Assembly (NCBI GenBank): GCA_050084515.1
Contig: CM114274.1
Location: 10,664,001-10,728,000 of the forward strand
Length of the DNA: 64,000 nt
From: Blasia pusilla
Lineage: Eukaryota; Marchantiophyta; Marchantiopsida; Blasiales
Direction of reading: 5' to 3'
Of this stretch, positions 11,248 to 22,600 are shown piece after piece (the stretch's first letter is position 1; each line of letters starts with the position of its first letter). Position numbers and translations under genes: made by a program. The notes beneath the pieces are model-generated. The model searched no databases. It was not told where the DNA came from and was given only the letters and a program-made list of their open reading frames with translations.

Positions 11248-14200
11248 CTTCGAAAAAGGAAACTTTGGGTATGAGGGTAGGGAACACATGGACAAGGACT
11301 ACACACACAAAGATTAGGTCCCACCACAGGAATTTTTGTTAGGAAAAAAGATATAACATAAAATAGAACTTTGTAATCAACATCTAGTTAAGATATGGAT
11401 TAGTATAGTGTTTGGTGATAAGTTCACTTAGAATTTAGTAATATTAAATCTTCCTTCCCTTCTCTTGAGCTACACCATAGTTAGTCAACCATTGGAGTTC
11501 CATTGCATCAATAGTGTAGGGCTATAATTTTATTTTGAATGGTCGGATGAGATAAGATATAACTCTATTAGATGAAGATGTCCATTTCAAAACAAAAACT
11601 TTATTAAATTGATTTTTTTTTCCAATTTTGGGTCTAATGGCATGTTGTCATGTTTACTTTATCAAAAATCACTTGATAAAATATATACGGTATGATAGGT
11701 TATTGGTTTTGGCTATCTTTGGGAGAGGAGTATTTTGGTCCTTGATGAGGCCACATGAGGAAAGGAGATAGATTTGAAAATAAGTCTTTCTAATATTTTC
11801 AATGAGCTTTTGCAACACTTCTTCTTCTAGGATATAGTAGGAGATATAATGATGGAGTCTTGATTCCTTGATGGTTGAGGTTGGATGTGTCTTGACCATC
11901 AAGTGTACTTTTGAAAGTATGATCGGCTTTGTAGGTCATTGTTATTGCAATTTTGTTGTGTGGTCTTCATGGGGATGTGTGAGTACACTTATGAAAGATT
12001 TTTTTATCACCATGGTATTTTTTTGTTAATATCTCATCTTTCTATTACCTTCATTCATAATCTAGGGAAAACAAGCTAAGAGGGAAGATTTCACTTCCCT
12101 CATGTTGTTAGAGTTCTTATTTTCAAGATCTTCATACAAGAGCAATATGCTAATAATTATGCTAGTGATGAGGGAATGGAAAATGCTTTGAATGCCACAT
12201 TTCGTTTCAAACTAGTTGGTTCAAAAGATTCAAAACTTCAAAACAAGTTCAGCGAAATTTTGTGGCCAAGATTTCAAAATTAAATTATGGAAGTTTTACT
12301 ATCATGATTTTTCTTCTTTTAAATTATGTCCTATTATATCGATGGATTATTGAATGTAATTTTGTAAAACTATGAAAAAATGCCTCTTTTCCTTCTTCTT
12401 TTTTCAGTATCAAAATGAATTCAGGGTTATGGGATTTTTTAAAGAAACTCTTACCAAAAAAAAATCTCTAAAGTTTCTCCTTCTTTTCTCTCTTGCCAAA
12501 AAAAAAACTTCTTCATTTCTTTTTCTTACCCTTTCTTTCCCACTTTAGGACGTAAAGAACCAAATGTGCTATGATGAGTAATAAGAGGATGAGGGATGTA
12601 ATAGTTCACTTCATCCCCAAATGACGTGAATGTGTTGGGCATCATTCGTTAATAAAGTAAAAATATTTGAAAAAGAAAGGACAAATGTAGAAAATTTCTA
12701 CCAAGAGAAGTTTGTGTGAAGCTTTTGGTAAAATCTTTGATTTTGAATGAAATTGCTTCAAATGAAGTTGGAGGGTATCCCTCATTCTAAAGGAAAAAGG
12801 TTTGTCAATCCCCACCTACCCAACCTATTGAAGAGGAGAAATGAAAAGACTCCATCCTCTTCCTTAGTCTCTCTAGGAAATGAAATAGAAAAAAGGAGAT
12901 CTCAATAAAAAAGGCTGATGGAAATTCCATCCTAAACATAAAGAAAGGGGACTCAAAGAGCCAAGTCCCTAAAGGCCACAATCGGGCTGGAAACAAAAAA
13001 AAGGGGGCAACCCCCTATCCGCTCAACTCACCAACACTAGAAAATTGGAGAGATGAGGAGCAAATATACGAAATACACACTATCTCCATTGTCCCTCTCC
13101 CTTGCTGAGGAGAGTAGATTTGCAAAACGGAAAATGACTTTCCATGATGGATGATGTTAAGGAATGACTCAAATTTAAGGGGGTGGATACTTCTCTTCCT
13201 CCCTATGGGGAGAAAATTACGATTCCTTCTCTTGAGGAGCTAGAGAGGAACCTCAATGACACAAAGTTACAAGTCTGTGCTAAGAGAGGAGTCCAATCGA
13301 TACCTCATTGACACATAATTACAAGTGTATACTACAAGTATTGAGAGTATTACACACTTAAGACAGTATTGGGTTTGGGTGGAGTCCACACCAGTGAGAA
13401 AGTCTGCTTACTGACATTACGTGTGAAAAACATAAACTCTCAATATCGAACAATTTCAGAAGTTGGATAACCGCGTTTTTAAGTGTTCCCGAAATTGGAA
13501 AACTTACGCTTGACGTGACTTATCGCCCACTTCTGCAAAGGTTAGTGGTCATGTTCAAACAATTGTTTTAAGGTGTCCTTGACAAAGGTATGGTGTCATA
13601 GCTGCCACAACTAGTCGAAATTATTTTGGCAATTGTTTCTTCACCAGATCCTGATTCAAAATTAGTTGGCTCGTAGGTCGATGCACTTCAAATAGAGATG
13701 GGATGAGGCACAGGAAAACCCTCTGAGCAATTCGTCTCACAAGACTGGTGTACTAGCAACTGCATTTTGTAAGGACAATTCCTGAATCCAATATTTTAGA
13801 TGAGACACTAGTCACTGCTGCCACTCAAGAATAGATATGGCCTTTCTGATCGGTGTGAAAATTGTACTACAAAAATAGTCCTCATGCATGGAAGCATAAC
13901 AAAACAAGAGGCACTGCAGTGAAATCCTACATCTGTTTGATAAAGGTTTCGAAGGAAGAATTCCAACAGAGGACCTCACATCCTGCATCCAGTGAGTTTT
14001 GAACTGAGCCAACCCACAGAGGACAGAGTGTCCGCACATTCCATTCAGAATCATTGAAGAGGTTCACAGCTCACATGGATGATAATCATGCGAAAAAACT
14101 CTGGAAGGCATGAATTCCTTCCAGGTTGATTCAACACTAGATTTCTCTCAACCACATTCCTCAGCTCAGCAATCTTGCTCAGGAATGCACATCACATGTC

Positions 14201-15720
14201 TCCATCTCTTGAACAGCAAAGTTCACCAAAATAACTTGCATAGTACAAGCATCATGACAAGCCCTGAGGACTGGCCCAACTTCACAACCCGGAGAAGAAA
14301 AACGTTCATAGATCAGCAGCACAGTCTACCCTCGATGGCATCAGGGTGCATCCCAGTTATGAGTCATCTTCGAATAGTGCCTCGGTCAGGAGCATGTCAT
14401 CAGTCTCCAGGGCATTGTTTCATTGCTGATTTGTGATAGGCTAAACTGCCATCAGCTCACCAAAATTCCGCATGACAAAAACAGATCCTGCAAAGAGTGC
14501 CACTGCACGCAGGAGTCTCTGGAAAGTTCCACAGGACAACAGGTTCAAGGAATAAATTAGTTCTGATTCACTTCAGCTGATGTCCCCATCCATGCCCCAT
14601 AATGCAAAAATAATGGTTGCCACTTCTGCCAACAATGCCTCGGGTGATGATTGGGCGAGACTTCAAGGCACACATGCAAAATCGATTGGCAAGGATCTAC
14701 AATCAGCCACGACAGTCATGCACTTCACTAATTCGGCCATTTGTACAACAGTGAAGAAAGAAAGAAGGTTAGACCACCCTAAGAACCAAACAGGACTTCA
14801 CAGACGCTACTCAATAAGTGTAGTGGGTCCACAGAGACAGAAATGTCGTCTCTGGTAGTCAGTCCTCTAAAACTGAGGGTGTTTGACCAGGACACAGGGA
14901 TTTTTGGAAACTTAAATGGGTGCCCTGAAGGCTCACCATATCCAAGATTCTTGCTTTCAAATCTCTTCGGAACTTTGAAACCCGTTGCTTCAGTTCAATT
15001 GCAAGCACCAAAGGGTCACCAATGTTCGAAACAAAGGATCTTCTTACAGATGCCCCTACAATTCTTGCGAAGCCCTACAGTGGAGAGAATTTAGTTGTCT
15101 GCAGCTTCCTGACCCGACATTGAAAAGAAATCTTGCTTCCCTGGGCCCTACAATCCATCTGTCTTTAGTACACACTGCAAGGACACTTAGAAGTCCCCTA
15201 ACTAACAAATTTATGAGCTACAAGGATCTGGTACAGTCCATTTGACCTGGCATGGTCTTCAATTTCTCTTCCAACATAAATCTAACTTCTCTGTTTTGTC
15301 CAACCTGTCCTTGTGGTGATCATTGTATTTCCTCCGAATGTACAAATTACTCACACGTTCAACTGCTACTCGGTTCCACCAGGTGCGAAGACCAAGGTCT
15401 CCCACGATAGATCACGTAAAGTACAGTTCACATTCTTTCCACTGAGATCATGATCAATCTGTTCACAGATTAATTTATATTTAGGGTAAGAGAGAACCTG
15501 ACCCCAAGAGGGATCTCTCCGGTGATCAGTCCCCGGCCAATCTGGCATAGATCTTTACTGGCCTGGAACCACAAGCTTAGGAATCTCAGAATCCAAGCAG
15601 TACATCCTCGAAGGAGAATTTTGATCGGAACTTGAACTTCCCAATATTCCCCAAAAATCCAAATCATTCAGCTGATTGAGCATCATCGAAGGTATAGATA
15701 TTTCAGAAGTACTTCACTAC
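11248..15720. other. AT-rich region without identified gene
   Basis: From 11250 to about 13400 the sequence is AT-rich with poly-A/T runs and no coding signal. From 13400 to 15700 composition is more balanced and there are short open frames on both strands, but none has a recognisable domain or a chain of exons with compatible splice phases. It may contain UTRs or a non-coding transcript linked to the possible minus-strand exon at 16297-16383. Confidence 0.4.
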
Positions 15721-15729
15721 TTCAGAAAG

Positions 15730-16086
15730 AGAGGGATTTTGCGCCAGCGCTAAGCCTCAGGGCTGGAACCTCGTAATTATCGAGGACTACCACAAGTCCG
15801 AAAAGTTCGAGCCATTTCTTCAACTTCTCATAGAGGCAGTCTGCCATCGGCAGTCAACCCTAGAGCGGGAGTACACCCTGATCATCAAGGAATATCCCAA
15901 GGGCGAACAGTTGGAAACATCGCTCGACTCATCATGCAGAGAATCTGCCGCCGGGCCTCAACTCTAGAGATTCAATGAGCGCTGGCAAGTCGTGACCGAT
16001 GGAAAACAAATACCTACTTCGGTGGAGGGGAAGGGAGCCGGGTATACCATCAAATTCTTGCCATTCCAGCAGAAATCAAGGAATTA
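15730..16086 (+). pseudogene. Unidentified open frame with one in-frame stop
   Basis: I do not recognise this protein. Reading plus from just after a possible splice acceptor (CTACTTCAG ending about 15726), the frame encodes GWNLVIIEDYHKSEKFEPF, then EREYTLIIKEYPKGEQLE. A TAG stop falls at 15964-15966, and the same frame continues with FNERWQVVTDGKQIPTSVEG to a second stop at about 16086. Amino-acid composition looks protein-like (charged, amphipathic). No start codon or upstream exon is evident. It may be a decayed domestic gene, a transposon fragment, or chance, since the opposite strand is also open for part of it. Confidence 0.3.
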
Positions 16087-16296
16087 AGCCGTCAATCGAA
16101 TGGTTGCAAAACCTCGTCATGAAAAGCTCATACATCGGAAAGGATGGCAGGCAGATCCCTAATTCGGTGGTGTGAACGGAACCGACCCATCCCCGACGGA
16201 AATTCTCACGATCCAGGAAAAAAACTAGGGATTCCAATGACGAACACAACTACAGCAGGAACGCTCTCTCTTTCTCTGAAAAACAGGCGAACTTAC

Positions 16297-16383
16297 CAAA
16301 TTGGCCGCCAACTTCTCTTCGTCTCGCACCTCGTTGTTGATGGTATTCTTCACCTTCTGCCACATTCCCGCTCCCTTCGCCAT
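16297..16383 (-). CDS. Possible first exon of an unidentified gene
   Basis: On the minus strand an ATG at 16383 opens 29 codons (MAKGAGMWQKVKNTINNEVR) ending exactly at a good splice donor (TTG followed by GTAAGTTC) in phase 0. Upstream sequence is moderately GC-rich, as expected of a promoter or 5' UTR. The following exon could not be fixed. A minus-strand exon starting at 15840 (LYEKLKKWLELFGLVVVLDN, stop near 15723) has an acceptor but cannot be proved to join. Function unknown. Confidence 0.35.
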
Positions 16384-16789
16384 CTTCTCGAGCTTCCCTC
16401 CAGCGTCGACCGCAAGAATCTCGACGCAATCGCCAGAGACACCGATGAGGCGAGAGCTCTTTCTTTCTGGTCGTCTGCGCAGAGATGAAGAGGTGTGGAG
16501 GACCTTTAGGGTTCCTTGGGCAGCAACGGTCGGAGCCCCCTGGAGGGTTCTGTCCCTGCCCGGGACAAGGGTCTGCCCAACGGTTCTCAATCGACGGTCG
16601 TGAGCCGTCCACGTAGGGGAGAGCTCTTATATTCGACGGTCAGAGTCCTTCCACTCGTCGGAAGTGCTCTTCGTCGTCTTCTTCAAGACACACGCGGAAA
16701 TAATCCCAAAGAAGTCGAAGAGAGTTATGAAGAAACTCAAATGTGCACGAAGAGACGAATCAAATCACTTGAGACTTTCATGAATTGAT

Positions 16790-17900
16790 GAAGTTGCTTT
16801 TTGAACTCTTTGGGTTCAGTTGGGTGTTGGTAGGATAGAGCATGGCTGCCCGAAAACTCCATTGGGGAAGGCAACAATTCCATTAATAAATTCAATCACC
16901 ATAAAAATTGCTAACGATCTCTTGAATCAACCTTTAGAGATTATAGGATGAAAGGGGGTGTCCAGAATGAGAGTGAAAGGGGGTCTAAAATGAGAGGGCA
17001 CTCTCCGATAGACGAATGTTCGAAATCCCTTTTGGAGAGGGAGAATAATTTGATTAAGGAATTAATAGTGGGTAGCCGGTGCCATGGGAGCGAAAGGACT
17101 AATCATATTACACACAAATTTTTTGTCTTGTTGTTTAAGGGGAACATTTTTTTCTGCCTGATTGTCACATGTCAAGCAAAACATGTTTTTTTTCAAAGCT
17201 GTGCGTTAAAGCGTTTATTTGGGTACATCGGGTTAAACTCGGTGTTGCATCGAGCATGGTTGTCGAAAAGCTCTCTTGGGAAGGGAGAACAACTCGAGTA
17301 AGGAATTACGGGGGATATTCGCTTTCTTTGCATGGTGTCAATTTAGGTAGATTATGTGGTGGTTAGATCTTTGCTTGAATTGGGAAACCTTAAAATAAGC
17401 CTGAAACACGAGAGTGTAGTTTAGGCATTAAGGCGTGTGACAGGTGTCTTTTGGATGTTTCGAGTCATCCCGAAGTCGGTTGGTGGCCCGGGATGGTGGA
17501 AGAGTCTAGAACCCACACAATCTTTTCTTGTGCGAATGGAAGTGGGAGGCGTTTGGGGGATGAGAAGTGTGTTGTTATGGATAGATGGACACTAAGGGGT
17601 GTTGGAATACTTCCTATCCGGAATCGTCCGGGTGAGGGCGTTGGGCCCGGAAAGTCACTGGGCTACTCCCGGAAGGAGAGGGGGCGGCAGTCTTGCACTG
17701 GTCCGTGTATGTCAACTGCCCAACCTTAAATCCACGGAGTACCCGAGAAGAGCTGCAAACGGGGCGGGAGTGATTCTTCCCGGGAGTGCCAAAACGGGTA
17801 GCTCGGGATCTACCCGTTTGGGATCCAGCAAGTCCCCGGATAGAGAGATCCGGGGACACTAAAATCCCGGATAGGGGGGGTATTATGACAACCCGTAGCA
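16790..17900. repeat. Diverged internal duplication with twin hairpins, probably transposon-derived
   Basis: A segment near 16815-16890 (AGCATGGCTGCCCGAAAACT, then TTGGGGAAGGCAACAATTCC) recurs in diverged form near 17235-17310. The stretch ends with two consecutive perfect 10-bp stem-loops at 17792-17819 and 17832-17857. A 19-mer (17162-17180) recurs at 26420-26438. No coding potential was found. This resembles degenerate LTR or MITE material. Confidence 0.4.
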
Positions 17901-19110
17901 TATCTCCTCTCGCTGTGGGAAATGTTCGAATCACGTATTGTGGCTAGAACCTCGTGGAGCACCCGTGCAATGGCTGCGTGGCGGTGTGAATGGAGAAAAT
18001 GGAGGGCGTTTGACTATGAGAGAGAGCTGCTGCACCCCTTCCTGCTCTGCTCTGCTCTGCTCTGCCTGTCGTCGAAAAGCGGAGGATTTGGTGACACAAG
18101 TGTGAAACGTGTACGACTTCGAGTTTCTCGAACGATAGACGCTTTAGGTCGAGAAACAGGGCAGTCGTAGTTCTAGGATTCCCTCCTCTTTGTTGGCCTC
18201 CTTGTCTGTCGAACGCAAACGTTGTCGGAAACTGGTGAGTTTAGTGTCTGGATCCTCCAAGATCTTCGTGCTCCTGAAGCTCTTCGCCTGCTATGGCATG
18301 GCAGCGCGAATGGGAGTGGAGGACTGACTGGTGGGCATTCGAGTCAGTCAATCCTCGAGCCGCTTGAGTGCGCTCGTCTTCTTCAGGTTCTATGAAGAGG
18401 CTCCTAGGGTCTCCTCATAGAACAGGGTATGAGGCCTCTTCATAGAACAGAGTAGTTGCAAACCGAATGAGGGGAGCACCTGCTCGGACTATGGAGATGG
18501 TGAGTGGTCCGAGATCTGCGATCCGGAGATGAGACGCAGAGGGCCCTCCACAAGAACCTCCGAATGTCCGTCCAACAGATCGGATCGCACAAACACTGTC
18601 CCCCTTGACTCTCTTCTTGCAGGATTTGCCGGACTCTACTCTGTGTGCAGACAATCGCCATCGCCAGAGACGGATCCCAATCCCACAAGCCGATGTTGCC
18701 TCTGCTCCGATCGTGTTTCCTGATTCCTACACCGAACGACAGCGGGGGAATCCATCCCCTGGCGATCTGATTTCCTGATCGGTCTGCGAATGTTGCCGGT
18801 CCGTCCTCTTAGCACGCGAAGGGATGCTCCTCCGGCACTGAACTCGCCCCTCCCCCCTCAGATAAAGGTAATATGCCGGAGACTCCCATTCACGAGAACC
18901 TGCAGTGAAAGAAGCGTCTGAGTGACATTGCAGTGTGTGGATCCCAGCATCCGCCGCGTCCCTGTTGTACCATCGCTTATTTTAAGAGGGCGAATGCTGT
19001 GGAGAAGGCATAGTATTCGCCAGGAAAGGCGTCCGCTTCCAGTCTACCGAGAAAACGGGGAGGCGTTGCGGTGCGCTAGTCGTCAGGGAGATCGATTCGT
19101 GCACTCATCT
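17901..19110. other. Unassigned GC-richer stretch
   Basis: No gene recognised. A short CTGCT repeat sits at about 18038-18066 and a 14-bp perfect inverted repeat at 18388-18401/18434-18447. One possible donor (GTGAGT, near 18500) and one possible acceptor (CTTCTTGCAG, near 18622) occur, but no coding frame joins them convincingly. Confidence 0.35.
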
Positions 19111-19118
19111 TGATGCGT

Positions 19119-19590
19119 TCCGTCGGCCACAGGCGGATTTCGTTCCAGTCGATTGTAGTTCGCGACTGTCCAACCCCCACAGTATTGTTCTGTTAGCCAC
19201 AGGCGGATTTCTTTCAAGTCGATTGTAGTTCGCGACTGTCCAACCCCCACAGTATTGTTCTGTTAGCCACAGGCGGATTTCTTTCAATTCCATTCCAGTT
19301 TGAGACTATCCAACTCCCCCACCATTGACTGTCAGCTACAGGCGGATTTCTTTCATTTCGATTGTTGCTTGGGACCGTCCAACCCGCACACCATAGTTCT
19401 GTCAGCAATAGGCGGATTTCTTTCAATTCCATTGCAGCTTGAGACTGTCCAACTCCCCCACCATCGGCTGTCAGCCCTACGCGTATCTCTTTCAACTCCG
19501 TTGTAGTCTGGGACTGTCCAACACCCACATTATTGACCTGCCAGCCACGGACCGATTGCAGTCTGTCCTAAACTGTCCAATCTCCGCTCC
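19119..19590. repeat. About seven tandem copies of a 70-bp unit upstream of the BBOF1-like gene
   Basis: Each unit carries CACAGGCGGATTTCTTTCA, then a GACTGTCCAAC core and a C-rich end. Unit starts are near 19122, 19194, 19264, 19334, 19404, 19474 and 19544. The first two units are nearly identical and the later ones progressively diverged. The array ends about 65 bp before the start codon at 19656, so it occupies the promoter or 5' UTR. It could be regulatory or a neutral minisatellite. Confidence 0.85.
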
Positions 19591-19655
19591 CCCTCACTTT
19601 TGTATTCTCACACTCTGGCGAGGGTCACTTTTGTGACTGCAGCGTGGATCTGCGA

Positions 19656-22600
19656 ATGGCGGCGAAAGCCAGGAGCAGCAGCGAGATTCTTGCGCTCCTG
19701 GACGAGCTGTTTCATCCCATCGGCGCACAGGATCCCGAAAACCCTAAAGAGCCTCCCTACGTCTACCACGAGTATGTTCATCGTCCTCTCCTCCTGCTCT
19801 GCTTTCACCTTCGCACATAGGGTCAGTCCAAATTTGCAGTTTTGTCAAAGCACACATTTCCAAGTTTTGTCGGTTCACGCCTCGCGAACAACAGGTCTAC
19901 TACCAATTCCTGACCGCTGTCACGGCGGTCGAGAAGACTCACATTTGTTGTCGACTTCATGACGGACATCGATTTATCCCCTAACCATTGACATGTACGG
20001 GGCTATGGAGGAGAGGTTTGACTCGTTCCTTACGAATTGCGCCCATCATCTTCAGTCGAAAATTGGGTTGTCTTTAGTCACTGTTATATTTTATTGTAGG
20101 CAACGGGACTTCTTAGTTTTACTGCGTGCCCAAGCAAATGGGCTTTTGCGGCGGGCTCAGGCGGTTGGAGACGCCAATGCTAGAAGCCCACTTAGTAGTA
20201 GTCATAGTTCTCTAGGTTTTGCTGATATTGTCTCTGCTCTTGGTGATTTTGGTCGTTAGGGGCGGGGAAGGCCCCCTTCAGTCTCTTCGGGTCCCGTTTT
20301 GGCCCTTTGGGTTTTTTGGCTCTCTATGCCCCCTCATTTGTGTCATGGTGGGTTTCCCATCCTATTTTCTATTTAAATTTATATTCTTTCAACCAACACA
20401 TTTTCAGATCTCATGATGTCACAAAAGTTAGTAGCCCACTCCAAAACAAACAACACGTTTCCAAACTTCACTTTTTCTTTGATGAAACTTGAGATGAATA
20501 TACTTCACAATTTCTTTCCTGTTATCATAATTCTTATAGTTGGGAGAATTTAGAAAGTTAGATTTCATATATAATAATATTATTGGAGAGTGTCTTCCTT
20601 ATGTGCAAACACTTCTCTTTTTGACATACCACCAAAATGTTTCACAAACTATGGGCATATGGGTAGTAAGAAAAAAATTTGAATTTGTGTGGAGCATCAT
20701 TAGTCTCTACGCTAGCAAAAGCTCTTTAAACATTTTTTATTTCCCGTGCATCGTACGGGCATCCTACTAGTTCTTCTTCTCCTTCAAGTTTATGGGGATT
20801 TTTATTTCTTCTCTTCCGATTAGATGTTCTTCCACTCTTCAAATTCCCTTCTTGAAGGGATTCCCCTCCAGCTTTGTATTCCAAATGGTTGTCTAATCTC
20901 ATCAACAATTGCACTTTGTATTATCCCCCATTTTATTCTACACCAACTAGCCTCTACACCACATTAACTTGAAAATCATCCTTAATGCATCCGTAATGTA
21001 TGTTAAAAGATGAAACATGTTTTATTTAGTTCGTTTTGCATTACATCAAATGCTACACATTTTGCCAAAAAAGATGTATTATTTTCTTTGATGACATTTG
21101 TTGAATATGGGAGAAAATCAAGATCATGTTACTTAATAATAACACGCATATCTTAAGGTTACAAATGTACTTTGTGTGCACAGTGTCGATTACTTGAGAG
21201 GGTTGTTGGAGGATTCTCGACTCTTGATAACAAAAGTATTGCAAGAAAGTGCAGACTTGGTTGAAGCAAGTGAAAGGTTTAAAAATGAAGCGGTAAACTC
21301 CCACCTCCATACAATTTTGATTACAATTTTGAAACGAGAATCCACCTTTGTGGCTAAGATGATGAATATGAGATAAATGTACATTTGCCTCGTTTAGATT
21401 CAAAATCCATCCACCCATAACTTCTAATAGGATGATTATGAGGTAAATTAGTAGATGATTGATTTTGTTAGAGACCCTACTATGCAAGGGGTTATGGGTT
21501 CAGTTTGCATCTTCGGTCCGAAATCCTTTCATTTTTCTGGTATGAAAGTCCCATGGCCTTGCCCGTAATGAATCATGTCATTCTTTGGAAGTGATTGTCA
21601 CTCCATACTAGCATCTATGTAACAAAGGAAGTGTTTTCCATTTGTTGTAAGTAATCAAAAAAGGTTTCCACAAAGAGCAAGAAAACATTTTAGCACTAGT
21701 TCTTTGTGAACTCAATATACACATGATGATTTCGCGTATAGACCCCAAAATTCATAAAGTCTTTGCAAGAAATCGTTTCAACTCTACTTTGATGGTTTTA
21801 GCTTTAGACCCCAAACTTCATAGAGTTTTAGCCAAAAAAACATTTTAACTCTAATTCTTTATAAACCCAAAGAATTTACACATGATGATTTCCGCTACTA
21901 GCCCCAAACTTCATAGAGTTTAAGCGAGAGAACATTTGAACTAACTCTACTTCTTTGTAAACCCAATGTACAAATGATGAGTACAGTCCATGAAATCTTC
22001 CCAATGGAAAGACTCCTTTCCTCTCCTCAACCTCAAAGTGAAGTGTGGAAAGATTCTTCTCCTTTGTTCAACCTCAAAGCGAAGCGTACAGAGATTCCTG
22101 TCCTCTATTACACCTAAAAGTGAAGAGTAGAAGTTCAGAAACGCCATCATCTGGAGAAAATTGACTCCTCTTTCAAATTTCCAAATCAACCTCTAAGCTA
22201 TGGCCGCATAGCTGTGCACATACCTGTGTAGATAGATGGGAGCACTGGCAGAAAGATCGAAAGAAATGTAGCATTTGAGAAGTGAGAGCTCTCTGAATAG
22301 TGTGAGTGCTTCCCATACATGATGTCGGTGCATGCAAGAAGGAAGGAAGGAAGGAAGGAAGTCAGTCAGTCAGATGAGAGAGCAAGTTAAGCAAGAAAGA
22401 AAACTGTCTGGTTTTGTTGACATCTCAACATGAGTATGGTAAGCTGACTCGAGACACTTGATGCGAACCTATTTTGCACACACACACACCTGAGCTTTGC
22501 AACTCCACCGGAAACCTTGACAGTTTGAGATTCAAGACGCGCAAGCGAAGGAGATTCAAGAGAAGAGGCTGCGAGTTGAGGAGTTGGAAGCTCTGTGTAT

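Noticed and set aside
15723-15840. Minus-strand exon LYEKLKKWLELFGLVVVLDN as the second exon of the gene starting at 16383
   Set aside because: An acceptor exists but the connection cannot be proved and the plus strand is open over the same bases; kept only as a remark.
19895-19970. Possible exon VYYQFLTAVTAVEK after an acceptor at about 19894
   Set aside because: It needs phase 0 whereas exon 1 ends in phase 2, and it runs into a stop with no usable donor. Joining exon 1 to 21184 fits in phase.
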